From assembly GCF_003555545.1 (NCBI RefSeq), contig NZ_CP032157.1, positions 3,786,546-3,850,545 on the forward strand: a stretch of 64,000 nt of DNA, in the 5' to 3' direction. The stretch comes from Paraflavitalea soli. Lineage in GTDB: Bacteria > Bacteroidota > Bacteroidia > Chitinophagales > Chitinophagaceae. The translations under genes and the position numbers were made by a program. A model generated the notes under the pieces. That model made no database searches. It saw nothing but the letters and a program-made list of their open reading frames with translations, and was not told the origin of the DNA. Positions 1-9,075 of the stretch are shown here, piece after piece; positions within the stretch are counted from its first letter, which is position 1; the number at the start of each line of letters is the position of its first letter.

Positions 1-559
1 TCTGGAAACCATGTGCCAGGTGATAAGCCAGGGAAATACATCCCAGTATATACAGGATCACAATGAAAGGGTTCTCAAATACCAGGGCCATTTTACCAAA
101 CAGGTCATGGTGCTCAGGATTATAAGAAGCTTCGGGCAAACCCGTAATGCGGGAAGGTACCCAGAAATGGGAAATGTGCATGATCAGGAACAACAACAAC
201 AAGGTGCCCAGCAAGCCCATGGAGCGGCTGTACCATTTGCTGCCTTTGTTGCCCATAGTCTTTTGGTATCCTACGCCACGGCGGCTGCGATTCTGGAATT
301 CCACCATAAATCCCTGTACCACGTGCAGGATGATAAACGCAAACAGGCCAATTTCTGCGGCACGGATCACCCAGCTTGATCCCATAAAATGAGCTGCCCG
401 GTTAAACATTTCACCATCATCGGTGGGATCAAACAGGTCGGCAAAAATGCAGGCATTGATCCCCGCATGGACCACCAGGAAGGTGATCAGAAAAATACCT
501 GTTAAACTCATTACCAGTTTTTTGCCGATCGAGGACGTAAAGAAGGCAGACCATTTCAT
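1..559 (-). CDS. sdhC: Succinate dehydrogenase cytochrome b subunit (SdhC-like), partial
   Basis: Membrane anchor of succinate dehydrogenase/fumarate reductase, which carries haem and passes electrons from succinate oxidation to quinone. The gene runs off the left edge, so only the first 186 codons are visible. The start is ATG at 557-559, followed by MKWSAFFTSSIGKKLVMSLT and a first membrane segment (LVMSLTGIFLITFLVVHAGI). Two further hydrophobic segments follow (around EIGLFAFIILHVVQGF and LLGTLLLLFLIMHISHFW) with several His residues in them that could ligate haem, and the start of another segment lies at the edge. This matches the fused cytochrome b type of Bacteroidota. The flavoprotein and iron-sulphur subunits would be expected to the left. 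Family recognised from the protein pattern; axial ligands are inferred. Confidence 0.85.
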   Translation of the reverse strand, partial: MKWSAFFTSSIGKKLVMSLTGIFLITFLVVHAGINACIFADLFDPTDDGEMFNRAAHFMGSSWVIRAAEIGLFAFIILHVVQGFMVEFQNRSRRGVGYQKTMGNKGSKWYSRSMGLLGTLLLLFLIMHISHFWVPSRITGLPEASYNPEHHDLFGKMALVFENPFIVILYILGCISLAYHLAHGFQ

Positions 560-904
560 TGGTTAGTATTTATGATTCTTGGCAAGTCTCAGGATGAGCT
601 AAAGTCTTCATCGTGAGGTAAATTGATCTATTCGACTGATTTCGACGCAAAAATAACGCAGCAATGTGAAATATCATATTTCGGTAAAAAATTTCCTGAT
701 ATATATACATTTCTTTGCAACATTTCGTTACACCATGTGGCGATTACACAATTGTTGGTTGGAGGTAATATATAACACTGCTATTATGGCACATCAACCA
801 GCCGCCATTTACCTCATTTATCCCATCCATTCAGAACGCACTTTAGATTGTACTTCTTGCACTTATTGTAAAATACCTATCTTAGCCCCCTTAAAATCGA
901 CCTA
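560..904. other. Divergent intergenic region between sdhC and accD
   Basis: This 345-bp gap separates two divergent genes and holds no convincing coding region. On the minus strand a possible -7 element TATTTTTG lies at 648-655, about 90 bases upstream of sdhC, without a good -33 partner. On the plus strand a better promoter for accD lies at 857-885 (listed separately). The rest is AT-rich, with no repeat or hairpin that I can see. Confidence 0.5.
857..885 (+). promoter_or_regulatory. Probable accD promoter
   Basis: TTG at 857-859 is followed after 18 bases by TATCTTAG at 878-885, one mismatch from the Bacteroidota -7 consensus TAnnTTTG. Transcription would start near 892 and leave a leader of roughly 13 bases before the accD ATG at 905. 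Confidence 0.45.
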
Positions 905-1816
905 ATGAAGCAAGAAGAGGATTTTGAGGCCAATCTGGCAGGAGAAGAAGGACAAAGTGAAGAGACAAAAAGCAGTTGGTTCAAAAGGATCAAGAAGGGG
1001 ATTCTCACCAGTACCGCCGAAAAAAAAGAAACACCTGAAGGACTCTGGAGCAAATGCCCGGAATGCGGTTATATATGTACAGTAACGGAGCTCCGGGAGA
1101 ATATTTTTGTTTGTCCCAAATGCAATTACCATCACCGTATTGGCAGTTCAGAGTATTTCGACATCATTTTTGATGAAGACCAGTACGAAATTCTCTATGA
1201 GAACATCCGTTCCAAAGATTTCCTGCACTTTACGGACCTGAAATCATACGACAAACGCCTGCAGGAAACCTGGGCCAAAACGGATATTACAGACTCTATC
1301 CGCGTAGCCAGGGGCACGGTGAAGTCATTGGACATGGTGATCGGCTGTATGGATTTTGAATTCATTGGCGGTTCGCTGGGCAGTGTAATGGGTGAACGTA
1401 TCTCCCGGGCTGCCGACTTGTGCCTGGAGCATCGCATCCCGCTGATGATCATTTGTAAATCGGGTGGCGCGCGGATGATGGAAAGCGCTTTTTCGTTGAT
1501 GCAACTGGCCAAGGTATCGGGTAAGCTATCGCAACTTACCGATGCCGGTATTCCTTATATCTCTTTACTGACGGACCCCTCCTTCGGAGGTATTTCAGCT
1601 TCCTTTGGTATGCTGGGCGATCTGAATATCGCAGAACCAGGGGCCCTCATAGGTTTTGCCGGTCCCCGGGTAATCAAGGAAACGATCAAAAAAGACCTGC
1701 CGGAAGGTTTCCAACGCAGTGAATTCCTGCTGGAACATGGTTTCCTCGATTTCATTGTGCACCGCAAAGAGTTAAAAGATAAACTGGCTACTGTACTTTC
1801 ATTGTTTAAAAACTAA
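905..1816 (+). CDS. accD: Acetyl-CoA carboxylase carboxyltransferase subunit beta
   Basis: Beta half of the carboxyltransferase of acetyl-CoA carboxylase. It transfers the carboxyl group from biotin to acetyl-CoA to make malonyl-CoA, the committed step of fatty acid synthesis. The 303-residue protein is the usual family length. An acidic, poorly conserved N-terminus is followed by the four-Cys zinc ribbon (C51, C54, C70, C73) and then the crotonase-type fold, with the glycine-rich stretches FIGGSLGSVMGERISRA and KSGGARMMESAFSLMQLAK expected for CoA binding. The partner accA is not in the window. smpB follows after about 110 bases containing a heptamer repeat. Confidence 0.97.
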   Translation: MKQEEDFEANLAGEEGQSEETKSSWFKRIKKGILTSTAEKKETPEGLWSKCPECGYICTVTELRENIFVCPKCNYHHRIGSSEYFDIIFDEDQYEILYENIRSKDFLHFTDLKSYDKRLQETWAKTDITDSIRVARGTVKSLDMVIGCMDFEFIGGSLGSVMGERISRAADLCLEHRIPLMIICKSGGARMMESAFSLMQLAKVSGKLSQLTDAGIPYISLLTDPSFGGISASFGMLGDLNIAEPGALIGFAGPRVIKETIKKDLPEGFQRSEFLLEHGFLDFIVHRKELKDKLATVLSLFKN

Positions 1817-1823
1817 AAGAATA

Positions 1824-1908
1824 TTAGAATATAGAATTTAGTATATAGAATTCAGAAGGGCGCCCCGTGCTGGTACCCGGATTCTATATACAGAATTCTG
1901 ACTTCTGG
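1824..1908. repeat. Degenerate 7-bp tandem repeat with an inverted counterpart
   Basis: Five direct heptamers of the form [AT]TAGAAT (TTAGAAT, ATAGAAT, TTAGTAT, ATAGAAT, TCAGAAG) occupy 1824-1858, starting 8 bases after the accD stop. After a GC-rich spacer of about 22 bases, units of the reverse-complement type (ATTCTAT, then ATTCTGA and CTTCTGG) occur in the same 7-base register at 1881-1908. The two blocks could pair into an imperfect stem. The right block lies just before the smpB start. Confidence 0.7.
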
Positions 1909-1923
1909 ATCCTTGTATTTCCC

Positions 1924-2358
1924 ATGTCAATCAGCAACAAATCGGCCTATCATGAGTTTTTCATCGAAGACAAATACGATGCAGGACTTGTATTGATGGG
2001 AACGGAGGTTAAATCGCTCCGGGCCGGCCGGGCCAGCTTCAATGATAGCTATTGCTATTTTCAGAAAGGGGAACTCTGGATCAAAAGCCTCCACATTGCA
2101 GAATATTCTCATGGAATAGGCAATAACCACAACCCGGTACGTGAAAGAAAGCTGCTGCTTCAAAAGAAGGAATTGCGTAAAATTGAGGCCAAGGTCAAGG
2201 AAAAGGGATATACCATCGTTCCCCTGAAGATCTTCTTTAATGAAGGCGGACTGGCTAAAATGGAAATTGGCCTGGGTAAGGGTAAAAAGCTGTATGATAA
2301 GCGTGAGACCATCAAACAACGGGACAATGACCGTGAGCTGAAAAGATATATGAAGTAG
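1924..2358 (+). CDS. smpB: SsrA-binding protein SmpB
   Basis: RNA-binding partner of tmRNA in trans-translation; it brings tmRNA to stalled ribosomes. The protein is 144 residues, the normal length. The start at ATG 1924 (MSISNKSAYHEFFI) is preferred over an in-frame upstream ATG at 1867, because the extra 19 residues would come from the inverted heptamer repeat and are unlike the family N-terminus. Conserved SmpB features are visible: AYHEFFIEDKYDAGLVLMGT, the EVKSLRAGRA segment, and a basic C-terminal tail (GKKLYDKRETIKQRDNDREL) that enters the decoding channel. The tmRNA gene itself is not visible here. Confidence 0.96.
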   Translation: MSISNKSAYHEFFIEDKYDAGLVLMGTEVKSLRAGRASFNDSYCYFQKGELWIKSLHIAEYSHGIGNNHNPVRERKLLLQKKELRKIEAKVKEKGYTIVPLKIFFNEGGLAKMEIGLGKGKKLYDKRETIKQRDNDRELKRYMK

Positions 2359-2371
2359 CAAGCGCTGAAAT

Positions 2372-2399
2372 CAGGACTACAGACTCAGCACTCCAGACT
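2372..2399. repeat. Degenerate 7-bp tandem repeat after smpB
   Basis: Four heptamers of consensus CAGNACT (CAGGACT, ACAGACT, CAGCACT, CCAGACT) start 13 bases after the smpB stop codon. Same period, but different unit sequence, as the array after accD. Confidence 0.65.
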
Positions 2400-2453
2400 C
2401 AATACCCTCCCCTCTTCCGTTTCTGGCTTGATTTTTTCTCCTTAATTTCACGT

Positions 2454-3464
2454 ATGCTGAAAAAGACACTCCTCCTGTTATCGCTTTTTGCAGCCCACCA
2501 GGTGGGTGCTCAAACTGTAACCGGCGCCTGGTTTGGCAGGGCCGATGTAGTGGATCAGGGTAATCAGAACAACTATTTAACAGAATTTATACTGAAGCAA
2601 AAGGGTGATGAAGTAGAAGGTATATTCGGCTACTACTTCAAGGATAGTTACCAAAGCTTTTTTGTAAGGGGCACCTATAATAAGACTACCCGGGAGGTGC
2701 TGATACCTAACCTATCCATGTTCCATTACAGTTCATCCACCCGGGGCGGCATTGAATGCCCCATGAGCTTCTATGGCAAACTGATGGTAAGTCAGGCCCA
2801 AAGCACCCTGAGCGGTTCTTTCATAACAGAGCCTAAATACAAATATACCTGTCCGGAACTGCGCACCAGTTTTACCCTCGACAATGAACAAAACCAGGAT
2901 AACCTGTTGGCCAGCGCCACCACCGGCCGTAAATTCTGGCAACCCCAACAGGAAGATGTGATCGTATTCAATCCCACTCCTACTAATCCCACCAATTCCA
3001 ATACACCCGAGAGCAAGCCTGTAGCTGCTACAGCAGTGATAACGCCTGACTCGCTGGTATTGCAACCTGCCAAATTAGAAGAATCGGTAAGCGCCAAACT
3101 GGTCAATCAATTTGAGGGCAGGAAGAATATCTATATGCAGGACCTGGAAATAGAAAGCGATTCCATACGGGTAAGCTTTTACGATAATGGAGATATAGAT
3201 GGCGATACAGTGAGTGTATTACTGAACAAGACACCGATCATCGTAAAGCAGGAACTGAGCTCCAGGGCCATGACCATCTATATCGTACTGGATGATAAAA
3301 GACCCGTGAGTGAAATTGGCATGTTTGCTGAAAACTTAGGTAAATACCCTCCCAATACTGCGCTGATGGTAGTGACAGACGGCGTTCATCGGTATGAGAT
3401 GTACCTTTCCAGCAGCCTTAAGCAGAATGCACTGGTGCGATTGAGGAAAAAGAAGAAGCAATAA
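2454..3464 (+). CDS. Secreted protein of unknown function
   Basis: I do not recognise a named family. The 336-residue protein starts with a signal peptide (MLKKTLLLLSLFAAHQVGAQ, cleavage after GAQ), so it should be periplasmic or outer-membrane associated. The N-terminal half (TGAWFGRADVVD onwards, about residues 24-150) reads like a small beta-barrel or lipocalin-like domain with strand-rich spacing. A Pro/Thr/Asn-rich linker (about 165-195) separates it from a C-terminal domain with an acidic DNGDIDGDTVSV motif (about 245-256) that could bind calcium. The C-terminus is very basic (RLRKKKKQ). It stands between heptamer arrays and is convergent with the lipoprotein at 3537. Confidence 0.75.
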   Translation: MLKKTLLLLSLFAAHQVGAQTVTGAWFGRADVVDQGNQNNYLTEFILKQKGDEVEGIFGYYFKDSYQSFFVRGTYNKTTREVLIPNLSMFHYSSSTRGGIECPMSFYGKLMVSQAQSTLSGSFITEPKYKYTCPELRTSFTLDNEQNQDNLLASATTGRKFWQPQQEDVIVFNPTPTNPTNSNTPESKPVAATAVITPDSLVLQPAKLEESVSAKLVNQFEGRKNIYMQDLEIESDSIRVSFYDNGDIDGDTVSVLLNKTPIIVKQELSSRAMTIYIVLDDKRPVSEIGMFAENLGKYPPNTALMVVTDGVHRYEMYLSSSLKQNALVRLRKKKKQ

Positions 3465-3476
3465 GCAGGTATTGGC

Positions 3477-3497
3477 CATTAGCTTTTAGCATTTAGC
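3477..3497. repeat. Short 7-bp tandem repeat (TTTAGC type)
   Basis: Three heptamers (CATTAGC, TTTTAGC, ATTTAGC) begin 13 bases after the stop of the 2454-3464 gene. The array is short, but the register and the position after a stop codon match the other heptamer arrays in the window. Confidence 0.5.
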
Positions 3498-3536
3498 TGA
3501 TACATAGATATAAAAAGAGTATTGCGAATGCGATTG

Positions 3537-4262
3537 TTATTTGATAGAATATTCGACCAGGTTCATTTCCGTCCTTATATCACCACCGCCCATTGGGTCA
3601 TCGGCTATTGTTTTTATCTTAATAATGCCGATGTTTTTGGCAACGTAGTAATCATAGTCGGTCAATGGAACCAACCCAACACCGGGCAACTCATACTGTA
3701 GTTGAACAACGGTATGCATCACATCGGTGTAGGTTTTGCCTTCTACCGTCATGATGATCCCCTTTTCAAGCACCAGACCTGAAGTAATGATTTTAAAACC
3801 ATTGCCTGTTCCAGCTACATGATCCCAATCATAGTTTACTGATGCCGTATCATTCATGTACAGGAAAGTAATATCAAGGAGCGCCCCTGTATTGGGAGAA
3901 ACAGCTTTTATCACCGAATAATAATTATGATCTTTAATTCCAAACAAACCTTCCCCTGTGCTCGGTGGGTTGGTGATGGTGCTGGTATTATTGAATACGC
4001 CGCAGGAAATGCCACTAACTGTACGCGTTTGCCCCGTGCTGGTAACGGTCATTTCACCTGGAAATGCACCCGTCTGTTTATATTTCCAGTAACTGTTCTT
4101 TGAAAAAGGCTGGTAGGTACCAGTAACTGGTGTACCGCTGCCGCCTGTACCCGGGCCGGGTCCCGGAGCTGTACCGGCGCCATTGGTCTCTGTGCTGATT
4201 TCCTTGCCGCAACTGGTGGCCAATAATGCTATCACCAATAAAGAACCTAAAATCCTTTTCAT
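3537..4262 (-). CDS. Putative lipoprotein of unknown function
   Basis: A 241-residue protein with a lipoprotein signal peptide: MKRILGSLLVIALLATSCGK, lipobox LATSC with Cys18 as the acylation site. A Gly/Pro/Thr-rich linker (about residues 26-46: GAGTAPGPGPGTGGSGTP) follows the lipidated Cys, then a globular domain beginning YQPFSKNSYWKYK. This looks like one of the many surface or periplasmic lipoproteins of this phylum, and nothing shows a specific activity. It lies after the parC terminator on the same strand, so it is probably transcribed separately. Confidence 0.75.
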   Translation of the reverse strand: MKRILGSLLVIALLATSCGKEISTETNGAGTAPGPGPGTGGSGTPVTGTYQPFSKNSYWKYKQTGAFPGEMTVTSTGQTRTVSGISCGVFNNTSTITNPPSTGEGLFGIKDHNYYSVIKAVSPNTGALLDITFLYMNDTASVNYDWDHVAGTGNGFKIITSGLVLEKGIIMTVEGKTYTDVMHTVVQLQYELPGVGLVPLTDYDYYVAKNIGIIKIKTIADDPMGGGDIRTEMNLVEYSIK

Positions 4263-4295
4263 GTTATGGGAGGGGGAGGGTTGAGGGTATATGTA

Positions 4296-4326
4296 GTAAA
4301 AGGTGGGGCCATTACTGGCCCCTACC
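4296..4326 (-). terminator. Rho-independent terminator after parC
   Basis: Read on the minus strand, GGTAGGGGCC and GGCCCCACC form a stem around the loop AGTAAT, followed by TTTTAC. It lies 9 bases beyond the parC stop and would end the parE-parC operon. Confidence 0.6.
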
Positions 4327-4334
4327 CGATTGCT

Positions 4335-6857
4335 CTAAAATAATTCAGGTTGATCGTTCTCTGTTTCTTTGATCTCTTTCATGGCCCATTCAAACTCGGT
4401 ACTCTTGGTAAAGTCGGCCAGTTTATTACCTACCGCTTTCCAACCCATCACTTCTACAAAGCCATGGATCTTGATCTTCTGTGTACGTGCCTGTGTGCCG
4501 CGGCCCGATTTAATCAACACAATAGGCTCCGGGTGGGTAGTAACAGAATCGAGGTAGTTGCCATCTCCTTCCTTGATAAACATAAATTTATTATTGAGCG
4601 TAGTGGTCTCAATTTTGAACCGCTTAATATTAAATTGCTGTTTATCATTATCCAGGTAAATGGCGGTCACGATCTTCTCAGGATTGAACTTCTCAATCTC
4701 GACCACACTGTCTACATCAAATTTCTTGGTCAACTCCTGATCGGTGATCTCATAAGTTCCATCATGATACATAACCAGCAGTTTGTCTTCGGGCTGGAAA
4801 GTACCCAGGTATTCGCCTTTGGTCTCGGTGGTTAAGCGACCAAACTGGTCATCAAACCAGAGCTTACGGCCACCCAGTGTAGAACGACCTGCCTCTTTGA
4901 ACTTAACGCTCTTGATGGGGTATTTGGTAACCTGGTTGCCCATACTGGTGCGGTTCTTGATCTCCAGCTCTTCGAAGGCAAAGTCGAATTCCTTATTGCG
5001 TGCAGAGCTGTTGGGATTGAGTACAACTTTCACGATCTCCGCTTCACCATTGGGATTGGCAGAGAAATAATGCACCTTGCTCTTTTCATCGCCCTTGGTA
5101 AGATCGTACTCTTTATCACGGGTAATACCGGTTACATTGAATCGCTTGGCGAAGCTGATGCCGGACTTACTATCCACGTAGATCATATTGTAGGTCGTAC
5201 GCTCATCATTCTTCTGGAACAATGCCACATGGATGATATCTTTTCCAATGAAGGCCTTGTCGGATACCTTCACGATCTTCATCTTACCAGTCTTGGTAAA
5301 GGCAATAATATCATCAAGTGCTGAACAGTCGGCTACAAACTCATCCTTCTTCAGGCTGGTGCCAATAAATCCATCAGCGCGGTTTACATATATCTTGATA
5401 TTGGCAATGGCCACCTGCTTGGCCTGAATGGCTTCAAACAGCTTTACTTCTGTTTTACGTTCCCTGCCCTTGCCATATTTAGCAAGCAGGTTTTCATAAT
5501 AGGCTACTGCAAAATCAACCAGGTTGTTCAGGTCATGCTTCACCTGTTTGATATCTTTTTCCAGGCCTTTGATCTGATCATTCAGCTCATCAATATCCAG
5601 CTTATAGATACGACGTACAGGCTTTTCGGTCAGCTTTACAATATCTTCCCGGGTAATATCGCGCTTCAGTTGCTTTCTGAATGGTTCGAATGCTTTGGCG
5701 ATCGCCAGTAATACCTTATCCCAGGTCTCATGTTTCTTCTCCAGCTCCTTGTATATCTTTTCTTCGAAGAAGATCTTTTCCAGTGAGGTATAGTGCCATT
5801 TCTCCTGCAGTTCACCCAACCTGATCTCTAGTTCACGCTTCAGCAGGTCCTTGGTCTTATCTACCGACAGGCGCAGCAGTTCATACACGCTCAGGAACTG
5901 TGGTTTATGGTCAACGATCACACAGGCATTGGGCGAGATGCTTACTTCACAATCGGTGAAGGCATACAGGGCATCGATGGTAATATCCGGTGAAATGCCG
6001 GGAGCCAGGTCTACCTGCACTTCCACTTCAGCGGCTGTATTATCGGTCACTTTCTTGATCTTGATCTTTCCCTGGTCGTTGGCCTTTACAATGGAGTCCA
6101 TCAACTGGGCTGTAGTTACTCCATAAGGAACATCCCTGATCACCAATGTCTTTTTATCCAATTCCTCAATATGAGCGCGCACCCTCACTTTTCCTCCACG
6201 TTTGCCTTCATTGTAATTAGTGGCATCCATCATACCGCCTGTTTGGAAATCGGGCAACAATTCAAACTTCTTTCCACGCAGGTATTTAATGGCTGCTTCG
6301 ATCAGTTCGATGAAATTATGTGGTAATATCTTAGTAGCGAGGCCCACCGCAATACCCTCAGCACCCTGTGCCAGCAATAAGGGAAACTTCATGGGCAAGG
6401 TTACCGGCTCATTTTTACGACCATCATAGCTCAAGGCCCACTCGGTAGTCTTTGCATTGAAGGCTACGTCGAGGGCAAATTTGCTCAGGCGTGCTTCAAT
6501 GTACCGGGCTGCCGCCGCATCGTCGCCGGTGCGCACATCACCCCAGTTACCCTGTGTATCGATCAGCAGGTCTTTTTGTCCCATATTCACCAGGGCATCT
6601 CCAATACTGGCATCACCATGCGGGTGGTACTGCATGGCTTGTCCAATGATATTGGCCACCTTATTGTACCGGCCATCATCCATTTCTTTCATGGCGTGCA
6701 GGATACGCCGTTGTACGGGTTTCAACCCATCTTCCACCGCAGGTACCGCCCTTTCCAGGATCACATAAGATGCATAGTCCAGGAACCAGGTTTTGTATTG
6801 GCCGGTTAACCCGGTGTCAAGATTAAATGCCTGTTCGTTTATTTTTGATTTTGCCAT
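4335..6857 (-). CDS. parC: DNA topoisomerase IV subunit A
   Basis: Breakage-reunion subunit of a type IIA topoisomerase, which decatenates daughter chromosomes. The 840-residue protein opens with the winged-helix/tower core: ERAVPAVEDGLKPVQRRIL (about 35-53), YHPHGD (77-82), and AAAARYIEARL with the catalytic Tyr at 119. A long coiled-coil-like segment lies at about 335-460, and the C-terminal part (from about 500) is the beta-pinwheel region. ParC rather than GyrA is favoured because the same operon carries the B subunit and because the GyrA-box QRRGGKG is not seen. It is the last gene of the operon, 9 bases after the serine hydrolase. Confidence 0.93.
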   Translation of the reverse strand: MAKSKINEQAFNLDTGLTGQYKTWFLDYASYVILERAVPAVEDGLKPVQRRILHAMKEMDDGRYNKVANIIGQAMQYHPHGDASIGDALVNMGQKDLLIDTQGNWGDVRTGDDAAAARYIEARLSKFALDVAFNAKTTEWALSYDGRKNEPVTLPMKFPLLLAQGAEGIAVGLATKILPHNFIELIEAAIKYLRGKKFELLPDFQTGGMMDATNYNEGKRGGKVRVRAHIEELDKKTLVIRDVPYGVTTAQLMDSIVKANDQGKIKIKKVTDNTAAEVEVQVDLAPGISPDITIDALYAFTDCEVSISPNACVIVDHKPQFLSVYELLRLSVDKTKDLLKRELEIRLGELQEKWHYTSLEKIFFEEKIYKELEKKHETWDKVLLAIAKAFEPFRKQLKRDITREDIVKLTEKPVRRIYKLDIDELNDQIKGLEKDIKQVKHDLNNLVDFAVAYYENLLAKYGKGRERKTEVKLFEAIQAKQVAIANIKIYVNRADGFIGTSLKKDEFVADCSALDDIIAFTKTGKMKIVKVSDKAFIGKDIIHVALFQKNDERTTYNMIYVDSKSGISFAKRFNVTGITRDKEYDLTKGDEKSKVHYFSANPNGEAEIVKVVLNPNSSARNKEFDFAFEELEIKNRTSMGNQVTKYPIKSVKFKEAGRSTLGGRKLWFDDQFGRLTTETKGEYLGTFQPEDKLLVMYHDGTYEITDQELTKKFDVDSVVEIEKFNPEKIVTAIYLDNDKQQFNIKRFKIETTTLNNKFMFIKEGDGNYLDSVTTHPEPIVLIKSGRGTQARTQKIKIHGFVEVMGWKAVGNKLADFTKSTEFEWAMKEIKETENDQPELF

Positions 6858-6866
6858 AGATCATTG

Positions 6867-8219
6867 TTATTTAATTCGCTTTGCCTGGATGGTAGCGCCC
6901 TGTTTCCAGGTGATGGAATTTACTTTTCCATCGGCATCCTTTACAAACTCGCAAGTGGCATCCACCACTTTTAAAAAGAACTTGTTTTCTGTTTCGGCGT
7001 ACATGTCAAATTCAGGTTGTCCGGTGACCAATCCTTTCAAAGCACCATTCTCCACCCGTACAGTAAGCGTGAGACCCGGTTTCAGCTCATATTCGCCTGC
7101 ATATTGCTGCAAAACGGCGGCATCTACTTTAATAGCCACTTTTTCTTTAGGCACCTCATAAGGGCGATTGTACAGGATGGCCAGTATACTTTCGTTGATG
7201 GCTCCCAATGCGCCGGTATTCATATTGGATAGCAGCACCACACAAAGGTCATCGGCCGGTATACGGGCAAAATTGGTATTGAAACCAAAAATACCGCCGC
7301 CATGCTGCATGATCTTTTTTCCAAACACGGTATCTATTGTCCAGCCATAGCCATACTTATTCATATAAGGGGTGTAGGCTTTTTCCAGGGAGGCTGCTTT
7401 CAGCACTGTGTTTTTCAGCAACCCCTTGTGCCATTCCCACAGGTCATTTACGGTAGAATAGATGGCGCCTGCTGCAAAAGAAACAGAAGAATCCACAATA
7501 CCTGCCTGCACTTTCATCTTTTCCTTATAGACCGTATAACCGGTGGCCTTATTTATGTTGGTCAGGTGGGTAAAATCAAATCCACTGTGCGTCATGCCCA
7601 ATGGTTTGAAGATACGCTCCCGTACTGCCTGTTCATAAGGCTGGCCCATTACTTTTTCAATGATATAGCCCAGCAACATATAGCCAGAGTTGCTATAGCT
7701 CCATTTGGTACCCGGCCGGAAATCCAACTGCCTGTCCTTAAACAAGGCAATGATCTTTTCCGGTGTGGCTGATTTAACAGCCTCGGTGGCCATGAAGGTA
7801 CCATCGTTGGTATAATTGAATATACCTGATGTATGTGTCAACAGGTGTTCAATGGTGATCGTATCAGCGCCCGGCAGTTCCGGAAAGTATTTGCCCAGTT
7901 TATCCTGCACCGACAATTTCTTCTGCTCCTGCAACTGCAGGATAACGGCAGCTGTAAATTGTTTGGTGACAGAACCCAGCTGGTATATGGTATTCACATC
8001 ATTCCAGGTGCTGTCCTTTACGCTTTTAAAGCCAAACCCTTTACTGAATACTACCTGTCCTTTATTAACGACCAGTACTGTTCCGTTGAACTTGTATTGG
8101 CGGACATAGGCAGTGACCAGTTCATTGATCCTGTCGGCATCGGTTTGGGCGGAGGCTGTATGGCTGCTGCAGGCAAGCTGCAGTATGACCACAACGATCA
8201 GCCATAGTTTCTGTCTCAT
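6867..8219 (-). CDS. Serine hydrolase of the beta-lactamase/penicillin-binding-protein (class C) family
   Basis: Secreted 450-residue protein with an N-terminal signal peptide (MRQKLWLIVVVILQLACSSH...ASAQ). The active-site serine motif SVTK (S83-x-x-K86), the tyrosine motif YSNSGY (about 180) and HGGG (about 306) are all present, as expected for class C beta-lactamase-like hydrolases, which include D-aminopeptidases, esterases and true beta-lactamases. A C-terminal domain of about 100 residues (from QQYAGEYELKPG) is the lipocalin-like DUF3471-type tail common in this family. Substrate cannot be told. It lies within the parE-parC operon, 7 bases after the DUF1835 gene. Confidence 0.88.
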   Translation of the reverse strand: MRQKLWLIVVVILQLACSSHTASAQTDADRINELVTAYVRQYKFNGTVLVVNKGQVVFSKGFGFKSVKDSTWNDVNTIYQLGSVTKQFTAAVILQLQEQKKLSVQDKLGKYFPELPGADTITIEHLLTHTSGIFNYTNDGTFMATEAVKSATPEKIIALFKDRQLDFRPGTKWSYSNSGYMLLGYIIEKVMGQPYEQAVRERIFKPLGMTHSGFDFTHLTNINKATGYTVYKEKMKVQAGIVDSSVSFAAGAIYSTVNDLWEWHKGLLKNTVLKAASLEKAYTPYMNKYGYGWTIDTVFGKKIMQHGGGIFGFNTNFARIPADDLCVVLLSNMNTGALGAINESILAILYNRPYEVPKEKVAIKVDAAVLQQYAGEYELKPGLTLTVRVENGALKGLVTGQPEFDMYAETENKFFLKVVDATCEFVKDADGKVNSITWKQGATIQAKRIK

Positions 8220-8226
8220 GATATGC

Positions 8227-9063
8227 TTAGGCGTTGGTTGTTTCTGCTCCCTGTGCCACCTTGTTCTTCACTTCAAACTCCTTCATGTTCTTCACTTCAC
8301 CCTGTACATCAAATTCACCGGCTGCCAGCATTACTTTCAGTCGCCACAGCATGTAGGCATCGCCCGTGGTTTGCTTATTCTTACTCAGGAACTGGTGAAT
8401 GATCTTCGACGCTTTCTGCCAGTCGCCGGTGATGTATTTTTTCAGGTCGGCATCATAATAATCATATCCCTGCTGCACCAGTTTTTTACCTCCTTCCAGG
8501 AGGCGCACACCTTTATCTTCCTGTTGCAGTTTGGCCCATTCATCCGGGTCAACCTCAAATTCACTAAGTGTAATGGGACGGGCCAGCTTTTTGGCTTTCA
8601 GGAATTCTTTCGGTGGAATTACATGCAGCCATTCAGGATAAAAGATTAATCCTTTCTCATTGATAAAAGGCAGGTTATTCAGGTACAGGATATACAACCT
8701 TCCCTGAAAATCTTTCAACTGGCTCATAAGCCAGTAATAACCACTCACATCATGTTTATTCTGGGCAGCCCATATCCATACCAGTTCAGTGGGCTCATTT
8801 TTTAACCTTTCTATTAAATCGATCACTACTGCATTATCATCTATCTGGCCCGTTTCTACCCTGCCATCATAATCCCCACCGGCCAGTACATCACGCCACC
8901 ATTGCTTGCGGGCTTCCATGCCTTCGGTGGTATAAATGCCCATGAGCGGGCCCACTGCATAATCGTCTTTTATCTGCACCACATCGCCCTGCATGGTTTC
9001 ATCCAGCTCAATGGCTTTTTTCAGAACATCTACATCAGCTTCGTTAAAAACTATATGGATCAT
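8227..9063 (-). CDS. DUF1835-domain protein
   Basis: A 278-residue cytoplasmic protein whose N-terminus (MIHIVFNEADVDVLKKAIEL, then GDVVQIKDDYAVGPL) matches the DUF1835 pattern, with a DUF3658-like C-terminal part. The molecular function of this family is not known to me. No signal peptide or membrane segment is visible. It sits between the methyltransferase (12 bases upstream) and the serine hydrolase (7 bases downstream), so it is probably co-transcribed with parE and parC. Many DUF1835 proteins occur in variable contexts, so the neighbourhood alone does not give a role. Confidence 0.85.
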   Translation of the reverse strand: MIHIVFNEADVDVLKKAIELDETMQGDVVQIKDDYAVGPLMGIYTTEGMEARKQWWRDVLAGGDYDGRVETGQIDDNAVVIDLIERLKNEPTELVWIWAAQNKHDVSGYYWLMSQLKDFQGRLYILYLNNLPFINEKGLIFYPEWLHVIPPKEFLKAKKLARPITLSEFEVDPDEWAKLQQEDKGVRLLEGGKKLVQQGYDYYDADLKKYITGDWQKASKIIHQFLSKNKQTTGDAYMLWRLKVMLAAGEFDVQGEVKNMKEFEVKNKVAQGAETTNA

Positions 9064-9075
9064 TGCAAGATTTTT

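Noticed and set aside
666-905. 79-codon open frame upstream of accD
   Set aside because: It ends exactly at the accD start, overlaps the accD promoter and has no protein-like pattern.
1867-1923. Upstream ATG of smpB adding 19 residues
   Set aside because: The extra residues come from the inverted heptamer block, and the family N-terminus starts at ATG 1924.
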